A stretch of DNA of 64,000 nt from Linanthus parryae (GCA_023055425.1 JALGPY010000008.1:7078501-7142500); one strand, 5' to 3'. Positions 21,634 through 35,690 are shown, counted from the stretch's first letter. The notes: generated by a model not told the origin, from the letters alone. Program-made: numbers and translations.

Positions 21634-24600
21634 ATGGCTGATAACATCCCTATGGAGCAATTTTTCGCGCAAATGGCTCAGATGATGAATAACGGAGGAC
21701 AGGCAGGAACTAACTGGGCCAAGAAAGTAGCCGAAATGAAACCGATGGAGTTTACTGGAAAAGAAGATCTTGTCGAGTTAGAAGACTGGATCATGGAAAT
21801 TGATAAAATTCTTGAGGTGATAGAATGTCCCGATGACCGAAAGGTCAACTGCGCGGTCTTCTACTTGAAAAGTGAAGCGAACGAGAAACTCTTCTGGCCG
21901 AACCCAACTTCAACTGGGAGGCTCTTCAAACCGCCCTCAGAGCTCGTTTCTATCCTCATCACGTGAAGAGGAGCAAGGAATAGGAATTCCAAACCTGCGG
22001 CAAGGAAATGACTCAGTAACTGAGTATTTCCGGAAATTTACTGAGCTGACACGATTCGTAGGCAACATGGTGCCGGATGAAGACTCCAAAGTTTCCCGAT
22101 TCATCGGTGGATTGCACGAAAGGCTGCAAGAGTCTCTGCTGAGCAGGACCTACTCTTCACTTCATGAAGCCTACGACAGAGCTGCTGATATCTATCGAGT
22201 TCGTGTCACCCAGGAGGAGAATCGCAAGAAACGCAAGCTTGAGGAGGTAGGAGGAAGCAACACCAACTTTGCCAAGGGCAATCAAAGGTTCAAGACTAAC
22301 AATGGAGGAGGTAACCAGGGGCAGTATCGTGGCAATCAACAGAATGCCGGGACTCAGAAGAATCGTCGCTATTTCTACAAATGGTGCCCGCGAAACCACC
22401 CAGGAGCAGACTGTGAGGGAAATCCGGTCACTTGCAACAATTGTGGCAGGCGAGGACATCGAGCTTATGAATGCCGATCTCAACCAGCCGGGAACCAGCA
22501 GATATTCAAGGAGGCAAATTTGGAAGGCCACAACAGAACAACTACCAGGGCAACCGTCAGCAGAACGGGAACAACTTTGCCCGCAACCAGCAGTTCGGGA
22601 ACCAGCAGAATGGAAACCGCAACCAGAACAATGGAGGCAATGGATTTTTCAGGCAGCAGAACTACAACCCAGGCAATGCAGGCCAGAACGGAGGCCAACC
22701 CAGGATCGGAAACCAAAATGCTCGATACGGGAACAACCACAATGGAGCTGGAGCAGGAGGAGCAGGAGCTCAGAATGCAAACGTGGGACGAATTGCTGTG
22801 CTGACTAAGACTGAGGCAGAAGCTGCACATGGAGTTGTCACGGGTACTTTCTCTATTCATGAGCAACCTGCTTTCGTGCTATTTGATTCTGGTGCATCCT
22901 ATTCATTTATATCGTCCTCGTTTGTTGAGAAATTGGGTTTGCTTAGGTCATCTAGTATATCTATCCCAGTAGCAACCCCTAATGGTCAGATAACTGTCTG
23001 TGATACCGTATTCGAAGGGGTAGAACTCAAAATCTTAACCTGCACCTTACCTGCCAACCTAATAAAATTTAACCTAGGAGGCATAGATGTGATCCTAGGA
23101 ATGGACTGGCTCGGGAAGTATCGGGCAGTTATTAACTGCTATGATCAGAAGGTTCGATTAAAGGGACCTAAAGGAGAAAAGATCACCTATCGTGGTATCA
23201 CCACGGAACCTCGAATCAGACTAGTGTCTGCTCTGACTATAATCAACCAGATGAAGAAGGAGAACTCTGCCTACTTGTGTTATGTCCAAGACGTAACCAA
23301 GAAGGAAAATGTGCTGGACGAGATACCACTTGTGAGGGAATTTCCTGATGTATTCCCTGAAGAGATTCCCGGAATGCCACCTCAACGGGAAGTGGAGTTT
23401 ACTATAGACTTGGCACCTGGAACTGCACCCATCTCCAAGGCGCCGTATCGGATGGCACCTGTAGAATTGAAGGAGCTGAAGGAGCAGATACAAGAGCTTT
23501 TGCAGAAGGGGTACATACGACCTAGTGTGTCACCCTGGGGAGCACCAGTGCTGTTCGTCAGAAAGAAGGACGGAAGCTTGCGATTATGCATCAATTACCG
23601 GGAGCTAAACAGCGTCACTATCAAGAACAAGTATCCACTACCCGGATTGACGATCTATTCTATAAGCTACAAGGAGCCAGTGTCTTCTCCAAGATCGACC
23701 TGAGATCTGGTTATCATCAACTCCGCATAGCCGAGAAAGATATTCCAAAGACGGCCTTCAGCACAAGGTACGGTCACTACGAGTTCACGGTTATGCCGTT
23801 CGGTTTGACCAACGCTCCTGCCGTGTTAATGGACTTGATGAACCGAGTAATGAAGCCGTTTCTAGACCGGTTCGTGGTTGTCTTCATCGATGACATCCTG
23901 GTGTACTCGAAGAACGAAGAGGATCACGAAGAGCATCTCCGAGAAGTATTGCAGACCTTGAGGCAAGAGCAGTTGTACGCTAAGCTTTCGAAATATGACT
24001 TCTGGTTGGATCGTGTGCCGTTTCTAGGCCACATAATCTCCAAGGAAGGAGTATTCTTTGACCCAGCAAAGGTCTCAGCGGTTAAGGATTGGCCCACGCC
24101 GAAGAACGTGTCTGAAATTCGAAGCTTCCTCGGCTTAGCCGGTTACTACAGGCGTTTCGTGAAGGATTTTTCGAAGATTGTCAGGCCACTGACTACGCTG
24201 ACCAAGAAGGCGGTGAAGTATCACTGGGACGACAACTGTGAAGAGGCGTTCCAGACTCTTGAAGCAGAAGCTCACTACAGCACCAGTGTTAGCTTTGCCA
24301 AACGACTATGGAGAGTTCGAAGTATACAGCGATGCGTCAAAGAAAGGACTTGGATGTGTGCTGATGCAAGACCGAAGGGTGATTGCCTACGCGTCAAGGC
24401 AGCTGAAGCCACACGAGGAGAACTATGCTACACATGACCTGGAGCTGGCAGCAGTAGTCTTCGCGCTGAAGATATGGAGGCATCATCTCTACGGGGCTGT
24501 TTGCAAGCTCTACACAGATCATCGTAGCCTGAAGTATATCTTCACGCAGAAGGAGCTAAACAACAGGCAACGAAGATGGCTGGAGATTATCAAGGATTAC

Positions 24601-26284
24601 GATCTACGCATCCAGTACCACGAAGGGAAGGCTAATGTGGTCGCTGACGCGCTAAGTCGTAAATCGAGCCATGCAGTGAACGCCATGGTAGTCTTATCAG
24701 ACTGGTTATGTCACGAGTTCCGGAAGCTCAACATCGAAGTGGTGGAACAAGGAACGGTGCAAAAGCTGCTCGGGAGCATGACAGCAGTACCAGACTTATT
24801 CGAAGAAATACGAAGCAATCAAGCAGAAGATGTGAAGCTCGAGAGGATCAAGAAGAAGATTGCAGAAGGAGAGGCCAAGGAGTTCCAGATTCACGAAGAC
24901 GGGAGCATTCTCTACAAAGGAAGATGGTGCGTGCCACAGAAGTGTTCAGAGGTTAAGGAGAAGCTGATGCAGGAGGCACACAACACTCCATATTCCGTCC
25001 ACCCTGGAGGCGATAAGCTTTACAAGGACCTGAAGAAGACGTTCTGGTGGCCCAATATGAAGAAGGAAGTATCCGAGTTCGTGGCTAGATGCCTAACGTG
25101 CCAGAAAGTGAAGTTCGAGCACAAGAGAATGGGAGGTCTACTCCAACCGTTGGATGTTCCAGTCTGGAAGTGGGACTCCATATCAATGGATTTCGTCACA
25201 GCTTTGCCTACGTCGAAAAATGGACTCAACCAGATATGGGTAGTCGTATACAGACTAACCAATACGGCGAGATTCATCCCAATGAAGGACACGTGGAACA
25301 TGGAGCAAAGGGCAGATGCATACGTCAGAAACATCGTGAGATATCATGGGGTTCCGAGTTCGATAATATCGGATAGAGACCCTAACTTTCTCTCTCATTT
25401 CTGGAGAGCGCTTCAAGAAGCACTAGAAACTCAGCTGAAATTCAGTACGGCTTTCCACCCAGCCACAGACGGTCAGACGGAGAGAACTATACAGACATTG
25501 GAAGATTTGTTAAGACCCTGCGTTATGGATTTCCAAGGCTCATGGGTTGATAAGCTGCCGTTAATAGAGTTATCCTACAACAACAGCTACCAAGCTAGCA
25601 TCGGGATGGCACCGTACGAAGCCCTCTATGGAAGAAAGTGTCGATCACCACTATGTTGGAGTGACATCAGCGAAACGGATCATTGGCCCACAAATGATTG
25701 AAGACATGACGAACCAAGTACGACTCATTCAGCAGAGGATGAAAGCAGCTCAAGACAGGCAGAAGTCATACGCAGATCAAAAGAGAAGGCCACTGGAGTT
25801 TCAAGTAGGAGAGAAAGCGTTCCTACGAGTCTCACCTACTAAAGGGGTAACCAGGTTTAACTTTAAAGGGAAATTAAGCCCTAAATTTATTGGTCCATAC
25901 GATGTTATTGAGAAAATAGGGGAAGTTGCGTATCGATTAGATTTACCATCGAACTTGGGGAAGGTACACAATGTCTTTCACGTATCCCAGCTGAAGAAGT
26001 TTGTACCAGACCCGTCCCATGTGCTGGACCCAGAACCAGTGGATTTTGATCCATCACTGACCTACGAGGAGCAACATGTCAAAATACTGGATACAAAGAC
26101 AAGGGATACGAGAACCAAGAGTGTCAAACTGGTCAAAGTCCTATGGACCAACCACCAAACAGAAGAAGCAACTTGGGAAGCTGAAGAAGAGATGAGAAAG
26201 AAGTACCCACACTTATTTAATGAGGTACGTGGAGTTCCGGGGACGTCACTCTCTAAGGGAGAGAGGATGCAACCCTCTGTTTAA
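21634..26284 (+). pseudogene. Chromovirus A gag-pol (gag, protease, RT, RNase H, integrase, chromodomain), frameshifted
   Basis: All domains can be read in order but in several frames. Gag starts at the ATG at 21634. A zinc knuckle [14 protein letters not shown] precedes the first part of a Gln/Asn-rich linker. Protease has [15 protein letters not shown] has [27 protein letters not shown] and [10 protein letters not shown]. RNase H has [13 protein letters not shown] and [10 protein letters not shown]. Integrase has an H2C2 zinc finger, [18 protein letters not shown] and DGQTERTIQ. The chromodomain is near 26090-26220 ([16 protein letters not shown]). Frame breaks lie near 21960, 22500, 23640, 24270 and 25670, so no full polyprotein can be made. 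Chromovirus B at 31035-35690 is the closest intact comparison in the window. Confidence 0.93.
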
Positions 26285-26570
26285 TACTATTACGCCTTAG
26301 TCTGCTATTTTAGTACCTTTGAGATATAATTGACCTTGAGACTTAGAACCCAAATGAGACTATGACCACCTAATTAGATAGACGTGACTACAAACCTATT
26401 TGACTTTATTTGTTGTATTACGTATGTCGTAAAATGATTACTTTCTATTATTTGTTATGTGAAATTACTTGCCATCCATGTGATATAAATTCTGTTAGAT
26501 AGTTACTTGTTAGATTATTTGAATATTATGATTAGTCGTTTGATTTTAGCTTCGAGGACGAAGTTGTGTT

Positions 26571-26585
26571 TAAGGGGGGGAAGGA
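26571..26585 (+). other. Polypurine tract of chromovirus A
   Basis: TTAAGGGGGGGAAGGA directly precedes the 3' LTR start TGTAATACCCCG at 26586. Confidence 0.88.
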
Positions 26586-27379
26586 TGTAATACCCCGTTT
26601 ATCTAGTAGGGGTAAAACAGTCATTTTAGAAGCATAATAATAATTAATTTGGTAAAATAATATTTTAATAAATCTTTGAGTTTAGTTTGTAAAAAGTTTT
26701 AGAATAATATTAGAGTAATAGTTAATAATTAATTCGTAGTTGTTTTACAAATTTTAGTTAGTTTTAATTTATAGCGCGTGTCCAACTACCGCGATAATTG
26801 CTAGACTTGCCACACCCAATCACCCAACCACATAGTACACCACCCACACCCAATTACTACCAACAAATATTATTTAAATTGAAATGTTTTGTTTCCAGCA
26901 AGCTTTCTCATATTCTTCTCCAACACGATTCACCATCACCGCCTCACACCACCTTCGGGAAGACTCTCCAACCCCCATCACCGCCCCTGTCACATCACTC
27001 CTACTTGGAGCCCAAGTAAACCCACCTATATAAGCAGCTCCCCAGCCACCTCCTCCCACCAGCAGCCACCCACTCAACCACCACCTCCCTCATCACCATC
27101 ATCAACATCAACATCACCACCATCATCTCTCTCTCTCTCTCCTTCTCTCCCTCCCTCTTTGTTCTCTGATCTCATCAGAACAGAGTAGAAGCAGTAGCAG
27201 CCACTACCACGGCCACCATTGCCGCCGTCAGACAAACACCGAAGAAAACCCACTTCACTCTCTCTCATCCCCGTTGCCTTACCCGAGCCCTCTGATCGAT
27301 TTTGGGCTCATCCCCGACCTGAGCAGAGCCCAAGGAAGCAGCCCTAGCAGCAGCAAAAGCCACAACCACCGGCGACCTC
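26586..27379 (+). repeat. 3' LTR of chromovirus A, left fragment
   Basis: Homologous to 18219-19014 and ends GGCGACCTC, where chromovirus B begins. The last five bases ACCTC are the left copy of the target duplication of B. Confidence 0.93.
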
Positions 27380-27824
27380 TGTAATCTTTCGTTTGTCATC
27401 ATCTTAGAACCCTAGCCCCTTATTACGTGCTTAGCACTAAAAATAAAACCTTCTTGGTATGTCTTGTGCATAACATGATGACTGCTTGTTTGCTTGCATG
27501 AATTATCTGTGTTGATGAATTATTCATCTATTATATGGGTATGTGGAAGGTTCGAGTGGTTAAATATTTGAATAACTGAAGCTTCGGGGACGAAGCTCTC
27601 TTTAAGGGGGGAAGACTGTAATACCCCGTAATTTGGTCAGGGGTAAATTGGTAATTTTGGAGGCAAAACATGAATCTTAAATTATTCGGAAAAGTTATTT
27701 ATAATTTTGTGTGAATTTTAGAATGTGAAACGATAATTTTTCGTGTGTAGATTAGTATTGTCGCGTATGTGACCACCGCGTGAGATGATACACTTGATAC
27801 ACTATAACATACCTACCCCACTAC

Positions 27825-27866
<42 letters not shown>

Positions 27867-30621
27867 CATTATTAATTTATTTTTCTCACACCCACTCTAC
27901 TGTCACCCGTCACATCCCCTTTCCCCCCTCTTGCTTTGTCTTCACGCACAAGCAACCTCAGCCGCCCCAACTATCACCGCCTCCACCACCTTCTACAGCC
28001 TTCCATCACCGCCCTCAGCCACCTATTTAAACCCCTGAAACCCCCGCTGCCTTCCCCAGCAGCCACCCTCACACACCCACCACCAGAAACGCCACCATCT
28101 CCATCATCATCGTCGTCACTCTCACCACCACCATCACCTCAAGCTCCGGCAGAGACAACCCACCGCCATCACATTCGTCCTCTCTCTCTGTCCCCCTCTC
28201 TGCTTCGGTACCCAGCAGCAGCAGCAGTTCACCACCTCCACCATCAGTTCACCATCTCCACCACCGTGCACCACCATCGTCGGCAACGTCGCCACCATCA
28301 CCACTTCGCATCTCACTCTGCCTCTCTTCCCTCTCTCTCTCACTCTCCACTTCTCTCTGTTTTGTGTGGAAAGCAGAGGCAGCAGCTGCAGCTGGCAGCA
28401 AACAGCCACCAGCCACCGCCGCCACTCTCGACGGGAACCACCAAGAGAGAAACCGCCAGAACTCTCTCTCTCTCCCCATCTGTTTCCCTCTCACTCCCCT
28501 CTCTGCTGCGACCCAGAAGAAGAAAGAAGAAGAAGAAGTTGCAGCAGCCTCAGGTTGAAACAGAGCCACCATCTTCGCCGGCGATCACCATTGATTCCGG
28601 CAAAGAGTTCGGCCCAGAGAACACGGAGCAACCCAGCTAATTTCTTCCACCCAAACCAACTCCCTAAGGTCCGATCAGCACCCAGGAGGTCTTAGAGGCG
28701 CTTAGAATCCACCGGAAAGCCACCGTCGGCCACACCGCCGTGAGCACCGACGTCGTCTTCGACCCGGCTCAAATCTTCGCTGTTTCTTCTGTTTCTTCGA
28801 CCAGGTGCACTCCTAGTCCCTCCTTAGTCTGATTGCTGAACTAAAACTCTCATTAGCATGCTTTGATTCATGTCCCGATTATTGAATTCGTAGTGTTCTT
28901 GTTAGGAGGGGTGAAAGTGTAGTTTTGGAAAAACTTAGGGGTGAAGATGTAGTTTAGGCAAAACTGTTTTATCTTGTTAGGGGGATGTTGTTGCCATTCT
29001 CATAAGTTGGGGGTTCCTCCTATTAACTAACAAATATGAATTTGTTTTGAGAATAAAATAAATTAGAATTTAGGGTTTATATTATTAATAAAAATGATTA
29101 GTATTGTAGAATTGTTTTCTTGGGAAAAATAAAAATAAAGCGTCAAGTTAGAAATATAACTTGTAACTAGTTATTTCCCCTATTTGTTGATTAAGTATTT
29201 GCTAGGAGTTAAATGATTATTTAGTAGCATTTTAGAATTTAATGTTTCTAATAATTAATAATGTCTAAATTATTATTTCTTCTTCATAAAATCTAATAAA
29301 TAGCCATCTTGGACTATACTTGGTTGTATGCAAATAATATTAGCTATTTAAAATAATAAAGTGTTGGTTGATAATTTTGACTTTAGTAAATTTGCAAGAC
29401 TTGGGATATAGACTCTTAAATAATGATAATTTTATTAGAAAATCAAATAATTGGAGAAAATTAGGTGACTCCCAATGAGACTCGCTAGGCTTAGAGCAAT
29501 ACATGTTGTATACTTGCATAGTTGATTTGTAAATTGAATAAAGAAATTCAATTTGTAGGTGACGAATTTATCGACGAGGGCTACGTGTCTTTCTAAAGGA
29601 TCATTACGTGCTATTTGTTGAGGATTAAGGTGAGTATACATGCCAAGCCTTGCGTGCCAAGCTTCCTTCGTGTCAAACGTGGATTTTTATGTTATGTCTC
29701 AAAATTGTGTTGTTTATTTGATACTTGTCGGTTTTGTTTATTTCTTGAAAATCTCACACGATAATTATTAATTCGTAATAACGTAAAGTGAAAAGAGTTG
29801 TGCGGGGAACGTCATTTGGATTATTATTGATTTGATTTGGTCGTCCATTCGACCCCTTATTATTTAGCCCGGTTGCCATTGCCCCGGGTTCGCTCCATGT
29901 ACTCACCTCTCTGGCCGCAAGAAGTCTTAGGGGGGTGCCGGCACTTAAGGTCTTGGTAGCTTGTGATGGGATATATTGATGATGCGATTGGATTTTCCCC
30001 GTTCAACTCAAGATTTAATATGGTTATTTCTGGTTTGGCGTTTTATTGATGAGAAATTGGATATTTATTATTAAATGAGGATATCAGAGTTGGATTATTG
30101 AAATTGAATTTGGATTTTCATATAAGGATGTTGGATATGAGTTAAATGCTGAGTTCTGGAAATCTCTGGAATTGGTTGGAACATGAGAATATTTTATTAC
30201 TCAATTATTCTTTACTTCCGCTTTACAAATGTTATTATTTACTATTTTTACTTAAATTATCATCTCCTCTGTGTTTGACATGCTTGGGTGTTACTCACTC
30301 AGTATTTGTTGCTGATTTTCAAACTGCGGTTCCTGTTTTCCTTCCCACCGCAGGTTTAGAGGCAGGAGACTTGGTGTAGCGGGGTACGAGACTCACCTAG
30401 ATGGATATCATCACGTTTTGATCTAGTTTGTTAGCTATGCCTAGTGTAGTGCTTTTGAGACGCATGTTTTGAGACTTGTGTAATGCTTAAGACTTTTGTA
30501 ATGTTTAATATAATAAATAATTCAGGATGTTATGCTTTTGATTTCCACCGTCACTTTTAGCAGCGCCCTCCTGGGCTTTCCGGTCCGGAACGGGAAGCTT
30601 GGGAAACCGCGGGTTGTTGCA
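27380..30621 (+). repeat. 5' LTR of chromovirus B (3242 bp, extended form)
   Basis: The first 237 bp (27380-27616) equal the stretch that follows the pol stop codon at the 3' end of the element. The family-typical start TGTAATACCCCG is at 27617. A (TTA)n tract lies at about 27825-27866 and a TATA-like TATTTAAA at 28024-28031. A long CT/CA-rich leader gives spurious proline/serine/histidine-rich open frames (27936-28640). The LTR ends TTGTTGCA. Confidence 0.93.
29630..30353 (+). other. Intron-like interval inside LTR B
   Basis: Donor AAG|GTGAGT and acceptor CTTCCCACCGCAG| bound 724 bp, in the same position and context as the 666-bp interval in LTR A. Predicted only. Confidence 0.4.
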
Positions 30622-30623
30622 GG

Positions 30624-30637
30624 TGGTATCAGAGCCA
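30624..30637 (+). other. PBS of chromovirus B (tRNA-Met type)
   Basis: TGGTATCAGAGCCA lies 2 nt after the LTR end. Confidence 0.92.
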
Positions 30638-31034
30638 GGTCATCCGTTAAAGGGAATTAAAAACCTGTAGGGCAACTTAAAATGAATCTAGGGCAAGATA
30701 AAACTGGAAAAGCCGATTGGGTTATGGGTAGTTTATTTGTGGGACCTGTCCACTCTGATTATTTTTCTTGTTGTTATTATGTGATTTGGTTATGCCCGGA
30801 TTATTTGGATGGATGTGAGATATTTTGAGATGAGTAATGCTACTCCAGGAAAGTGATGTGTATGGGATGTGAAATGTGGTAAAATATTTAATGGTGTGCT
30901 TTTCTTTTAATAATTGATGAGTTTATACGACTTGCATGCTATACAAGGGATAGTGTTTCTTGTGTGTGTGTGGATGAATCTGACCCTGAGACGATAGTGT
31001 TAAGTGGTAAGAATACGAGTAATTGCGTAGGACA

Positions 31035-34000
31035 ATGGCTGCTGAAAGCACAAACCAACCGCAATTGGAGCAACTAGCCGCCCAGATGGAACGAATGACA
31101 CAAGTCATGGATAGAGTAGTCGGTCGCGAAGAGCAAGGAAGGCCAAGCTATGCCAAGCAAATAGCTGAGCTAAACCCTCGCCAATACACTGGGAAGGAAG
31201 ATCCAATCGAACTGGAGAACTGGATTCGGAACTTTGAGAAGCTCCTAAAGGTCGTGCATTGCCCCGAGGATGAGAAGGTTAACTGCGCCGTGTTACACCT
31301 GCTAGATGACGCAGATGACTGGTAGACCACTAACCAGGAGGTCCTGCTGGCCCGGCCCAACTTCAACTGGGAAGCCTTCAAGACTGCCATTAGGACGCGG
31401 TTCTATCCAGCACACGTTAAGAGAAGGAAGTGCAACGAATTCAACAATTTGACACAGGGGAATGGCTCAGTGACAGACTACTTCAAGAAGTTCGTGGAGC
31501 TACTAAAGTTTGCTGGCCACACAGTACCCGGTGAAGACGATAAGGTCAATAAGTTTATTTCGGGACTAAACTTCCAGCTGCAAAAGATCATGCGTAGCAG
31601 AACTTATGACACTTTGCACGAGGCCTATGATCGAGCTGCTGACATGTGGCAAGTCCAGGAGGTTCAGGACGAGTTTCGCGGGAAACGTAAGGCAGCTGAG
31701 GCAGGAAGCAGCAACCAGAACAAGAAGTTTAAACCTAGCAATGGGGGAAACTATCAAAACCGGGGCCATCAGCTGAGCACTGAAATTGAACCAGTTCGTC
31801 GATACTTCTGTAAGAGATGCCAACGAAACCATCCCGGAGTTGACTGCATGGGTATCCCAGTTATCTGCAATAACTGTGGCAGGAGGGGACATCGAGCATT
31901 CGAGTGTCGATCTCCACCAGCCAAAAATCAGCAAGTGTACCAGGGGGGAAACTACCAGAGGCCACCCCAGAACAACCACCATGGAAACCGCCAGCAGTAC
32001 GGGGACCAACCAGCTGGAAATCAGCAACTGGGATACGGCAACAGGACCAATGGCAACCGTAACGGAGGCAATGGTTACGGACGACAGCAAAATTTCAACC
32101 AGGGGAATGCAGGACACAACGGAGCCCAAAACCGCAATGCTGTGATGGCAACTAACAATGGAGCTGGAAACGGAGGAGTTGGACCACAAAATGGCAATGT
32201 GGGAAGAATAGCCGTGATGACAAAGACTGAAGCTGAGGCTGACCACGGAGTAGTCACGGGTAATTTTCTCATCTATGAGCACCCAGTTTTCGTATTATTT
32301 GATTCCGGTGCATCCTACTCCTTTATATCATCGTCCCTTATTGAGAAATTGGGTCTGCATAAGTCATCTAGGATATCCATTCCTGTAGCGACACCTACGG
32401 GTCAAATTACTGTTTGTGACACCTTATTCGAAGGAGTAGAATTAAAAATCCTCACCAGTGTCCTACCCGCCAACCTAATAAAATTTGACCTTGGGGGTAT
32501 AGACATAATCCTAGGAATGGACTGGCTTGGGGCATATCGAGCAGTCATTGACTGTTATGACCAGAAGGTTCGTTTAAGGGGACCCAAAGGGGAGAAAATC
32601 ACCTACCGTGGAATTATTAGGGAACCTCGCATCAAGCTCGTGTCAGCCCTAACCATAGTCAATCAAGTAAAGAAGGGAAATACGGCCTACTTGTGTTACA
32701 TCCAAGATGTTTCTAAGAAGGAGGCTGTGTTGGAAGAGATCCCTGTTGTGAGGGATTTTCCTGACGTATTCCCAGAGGAGATCCCAGGTATGCCACCCAA
32801 GAGAGAAGTGGAATTTACTCTGGACTTAGCACCAGGGACCGCGCCAATCTCAAAGGCACCGTACCGGATGGCACCCGCGGAGCTGAAGGAGCTGAAGGAC
32901 CAGTTGCAAGAACTCCTAACGAAAGGGTACATCAGACCAAGTGTCTCACCCTGGGAAGCACCGGTACTCTTCGTGAAGAAGAAAGATGGTAGCCTACGGC
33001 TATGTATTGATTACCGCGAGTTGAACAGCGCCACCATCAAGAACAAGTATCCGCTACCTCGGATCGATGACCTGTTCGATCAGTTGCAAGGAGCCAGCGT
33101 CTTCTCGAAGATTGATCTGCTGTCGGGTTACCATCAGCTACGAGTAGCAGAGAAGGATATACCGAAGACTGCCTTTAGGACCAGGTATGGCCATTACGAA
33201 TTCACGGTGATGCCGTTTGGCCTAACCAACGCGCCTGCAGTCTTTATGGATTTGATGAACCGGGTAATGAGGCCATTCCTAGACCGGTTTGTAGTTGTCT
33301 TCATAGACGACATTCTGGTGTATTCGAAGAGCGAGAAGGAACACGAGGAACATCTCAGAGAGGTGCTGCAGACATTGAGGCGGGAGCAGCTATACGCCAA
33401 GCTGTCAAAGTGTGAGTTCTGGCTGGATCGTGTTCCGTTCTTGGGTCACATCATCTCGAAGGAGGGAATAGCAGTCGACCCAGGAAAGATCTCAGCAGTC
33501 AAAGACTGGCCAACCCCGAAGAATGTGTCAGAAGTAAGGAGTTTCCTTGGCCTAGCTGGATACTACAGACGGTTCGTGAAGGACTTCTCCAAGATCGCGA
33601 GGCCGTTGACAACTCTGACAAAGAAGGCGGTGAAGTATCACTGGGACGAGAGTTGCGAGAAGGCATTCCAGACTCTGAAGGAGAAACTGACTACAGCACC
33701 AGTGTTGGCCCTGCCAAACGACTCTGGCGAGTTCGAAGTATATAGCGATGCGTCAAAGAAGGGACTGGGATGTGTCCTTATGCAGGATAGGAGGGTGATT
33801 GCTTACGCCTCAAGGCAACTGAAGCCCCACGAGGAGAATTATGCCACGCATGACCTGGAGTTGGCAGCAATTGTCTTCGCACTGAGGATATGGAGGCACT
33901 ATCTATATGGAGCCGTCTGCAAGCTCTACACGGATCATCGAAGCCTTAAGTACATCTTCACGCAGAAGGAGCTGAATAACCGGCAACGAAGATGGCTAGA

Positions 34001-35690
34001 GGTCATCAAGGACTACGATTTACGCATCCAGTACCACGAAGGGAAGGCGAACGTCGTCGCAGATGCGTTAAGCCGGAAGTCAAGCCATGCAATGAACGCT
34101 ATGTTAGCCCAGCCAGACTGGCTATGCCAAGAGTTCAAGAAGCTCAAAATTGAAGTCGTGGAGCAAGGAACAGTGCAGAATCTGCTAGGAAGCATGACAG
34201 TGGTGCCAGATTTCTTCGAGGAAATAAGGAGCAGCCAAAACGGAGACGTGAAGCTTGAAAGGATCAAAAAGAAGATTGCAGCAGGAGAAGTCAAAGAGTT
34301 CCAGATTCACGAAGATGGGAGCATTCGTTACAAAGGAAGATGGTGCGTACCACAGAAATGCGCGGAAATCAAGGAGAAGCTGATGCGGGAAGCACACAAC
34401 ACGCCCTACTCAGTCCACCCTGGGGGTGACAAGCTTTACAAGGATTTGAAGAAGACGTTCTGGTGGCCCAACATGAAGAAGGAAGCGGCAGAGTTTATGG
34501 CAAGGTGCTTAACATGCCAGAAGGTCAAGTTCGAACACAAGAGAATGGGAGGTCTACTCCAACCACTAGATGTTCCAGTCTGGAAGTGGGACTCTATTTC
34601 GATGGACTTTGTGACAGCCTTGCCGACATCAAAGAATGGACTCAACCAGATCTGGGTTGTTGTGGATAGACTAACCAAGACAGCGAGATTCATACCAATG
34701 AAAGACACGTGGAACATGGAGCAGAGGGCAGACGCTTATATTAAGAACATAGTGCGATATCATGGGGTCCCAAGCTCAATAATCTCAGACAGAGACCCGA
34801 ATTTCCTCTCGCACTTTTGGAGAGCTCTTCAGGAGGCACTCGGGACACAATTGAAGTTCAGTACGGCGTTCCACCCGGCTACAGACGGGCAGACAGAAAG
34901 GACCATCCAGACTTTGGAAGACATGTTGAGAGCTTGCGTTATGGACTTCCAAGGCTCATGGGTCGATAAACTGCCGTTAATCGAGTTCTCTTACAACAAC
35001 AGTTATCACGCAAGCATTGGCATGGCACCGTACGAAGCTTTGTATGGAAGGAAGTGTCGGTCGCCACTTTGTTGGAATGACATCAGCGAAACGGTAGTAC
35101 TTGGACCACAGGTAATTGAGGATATGACCAACCAAATACGACTGATCCAGCAAAGGATGAAAGCAGCTCAAGACAGACAGAAGTCTTATGCAGATCAGAA
35201 GCGGAGGCCATTAGAATTTCAAGTGGGAGAAAAAGCTTTCCTTAGGGTTTCACCCACTAAAGGGGTAACCAGATTTAACCAGAAGGGGAAGCTGAGCCCT
35301 AAGTTCATTGGGCCATACGACGTCCTAGAAAGAATTGGAGATGTCGCGTATCGACTAGATTTACCATCGAGTTTGGGGCGCGTACACAACGTCTTCCACG
35401 TGTCCCAACTGAAGAAATATGTGCCAGATCCGTCACACGTGTTGGACCCTGAACCAGTAGAGCTGGACCCATCCTTATCATACGAGGAGCACCCTGTCAA
35501 AATCTTGGACACCAAGACAAGAGACACACGTACCAAAAGCGTCAAACTAGTCAAGGTGTTATGGACGAATCAGCAAACAGAAGAGGCTACCTGGGAAGCA
35601 GAGGAAGAAATGCGAAAGAAATACCCGCACCTGTTTAATGAGGTACATTTAGTTCCGGGGACGTCACTCTCTAAGGGGGAGAGGGTGTAA
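31035..35690 (+). CDS. Chromovirus B gag-pol polyprotein, near-intact, one nonsense codon
   Basis: A single frame of 1552 codons from the ATG at 31035 to the TAA at 35688-35690, broken only by TAG at 31323-31325 (codon 97), where the A homologue and the reading context indicate Trp. Gag ends with two zinc-knuckle-like motifs ([13 protein letters not shown] and [14 protein letters not shown]). Protease has [14 protein letters not shown] has [16 protein letters not shown] and [10 protein letters not shown] (near 33300). RNase H has [23 protein letters not shown] and VADALSRKS. Integrase has an H2C2 finger at about 34390-34530, then [18 protein letters not shown] and DGQTERTIQ. The C-terminal chromodomain (about 35490-35640, [20 protein letters not shown]) marks a chromovirus and would direct integration to particular chromatin. 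The stop codon overlaps the first bases of the 3' LTR (G|TG TAA). Confidence 0.95.
35672..35685 (+). other. Alternative polypurine tract that set the LTR edge of chromovirus B
   Basis: TAAGGGGGAGAGGG, in the last codons of pol, directly abuts the 3' LTR start at 35686. Chromovirus A has a related purine run (TAAGGGAGAGAGGA) at the same place but uses the downstream tract. The ancestral tract of B, TTAAGGGGGGAAGAC, remains at 35908-35922 inside the LTR. Confidence 0.8.

Noticed and set aside
27617..30621. Chromovirus B LTR starting at TGTAATACCCCG, with 27380-27616 as a leftover internal fragment
   Set aside because: The ACCTC duplication brackets 27380 and 38930, and both copies carry the same 237 bp, so the stretch is part of the inserted LTR.
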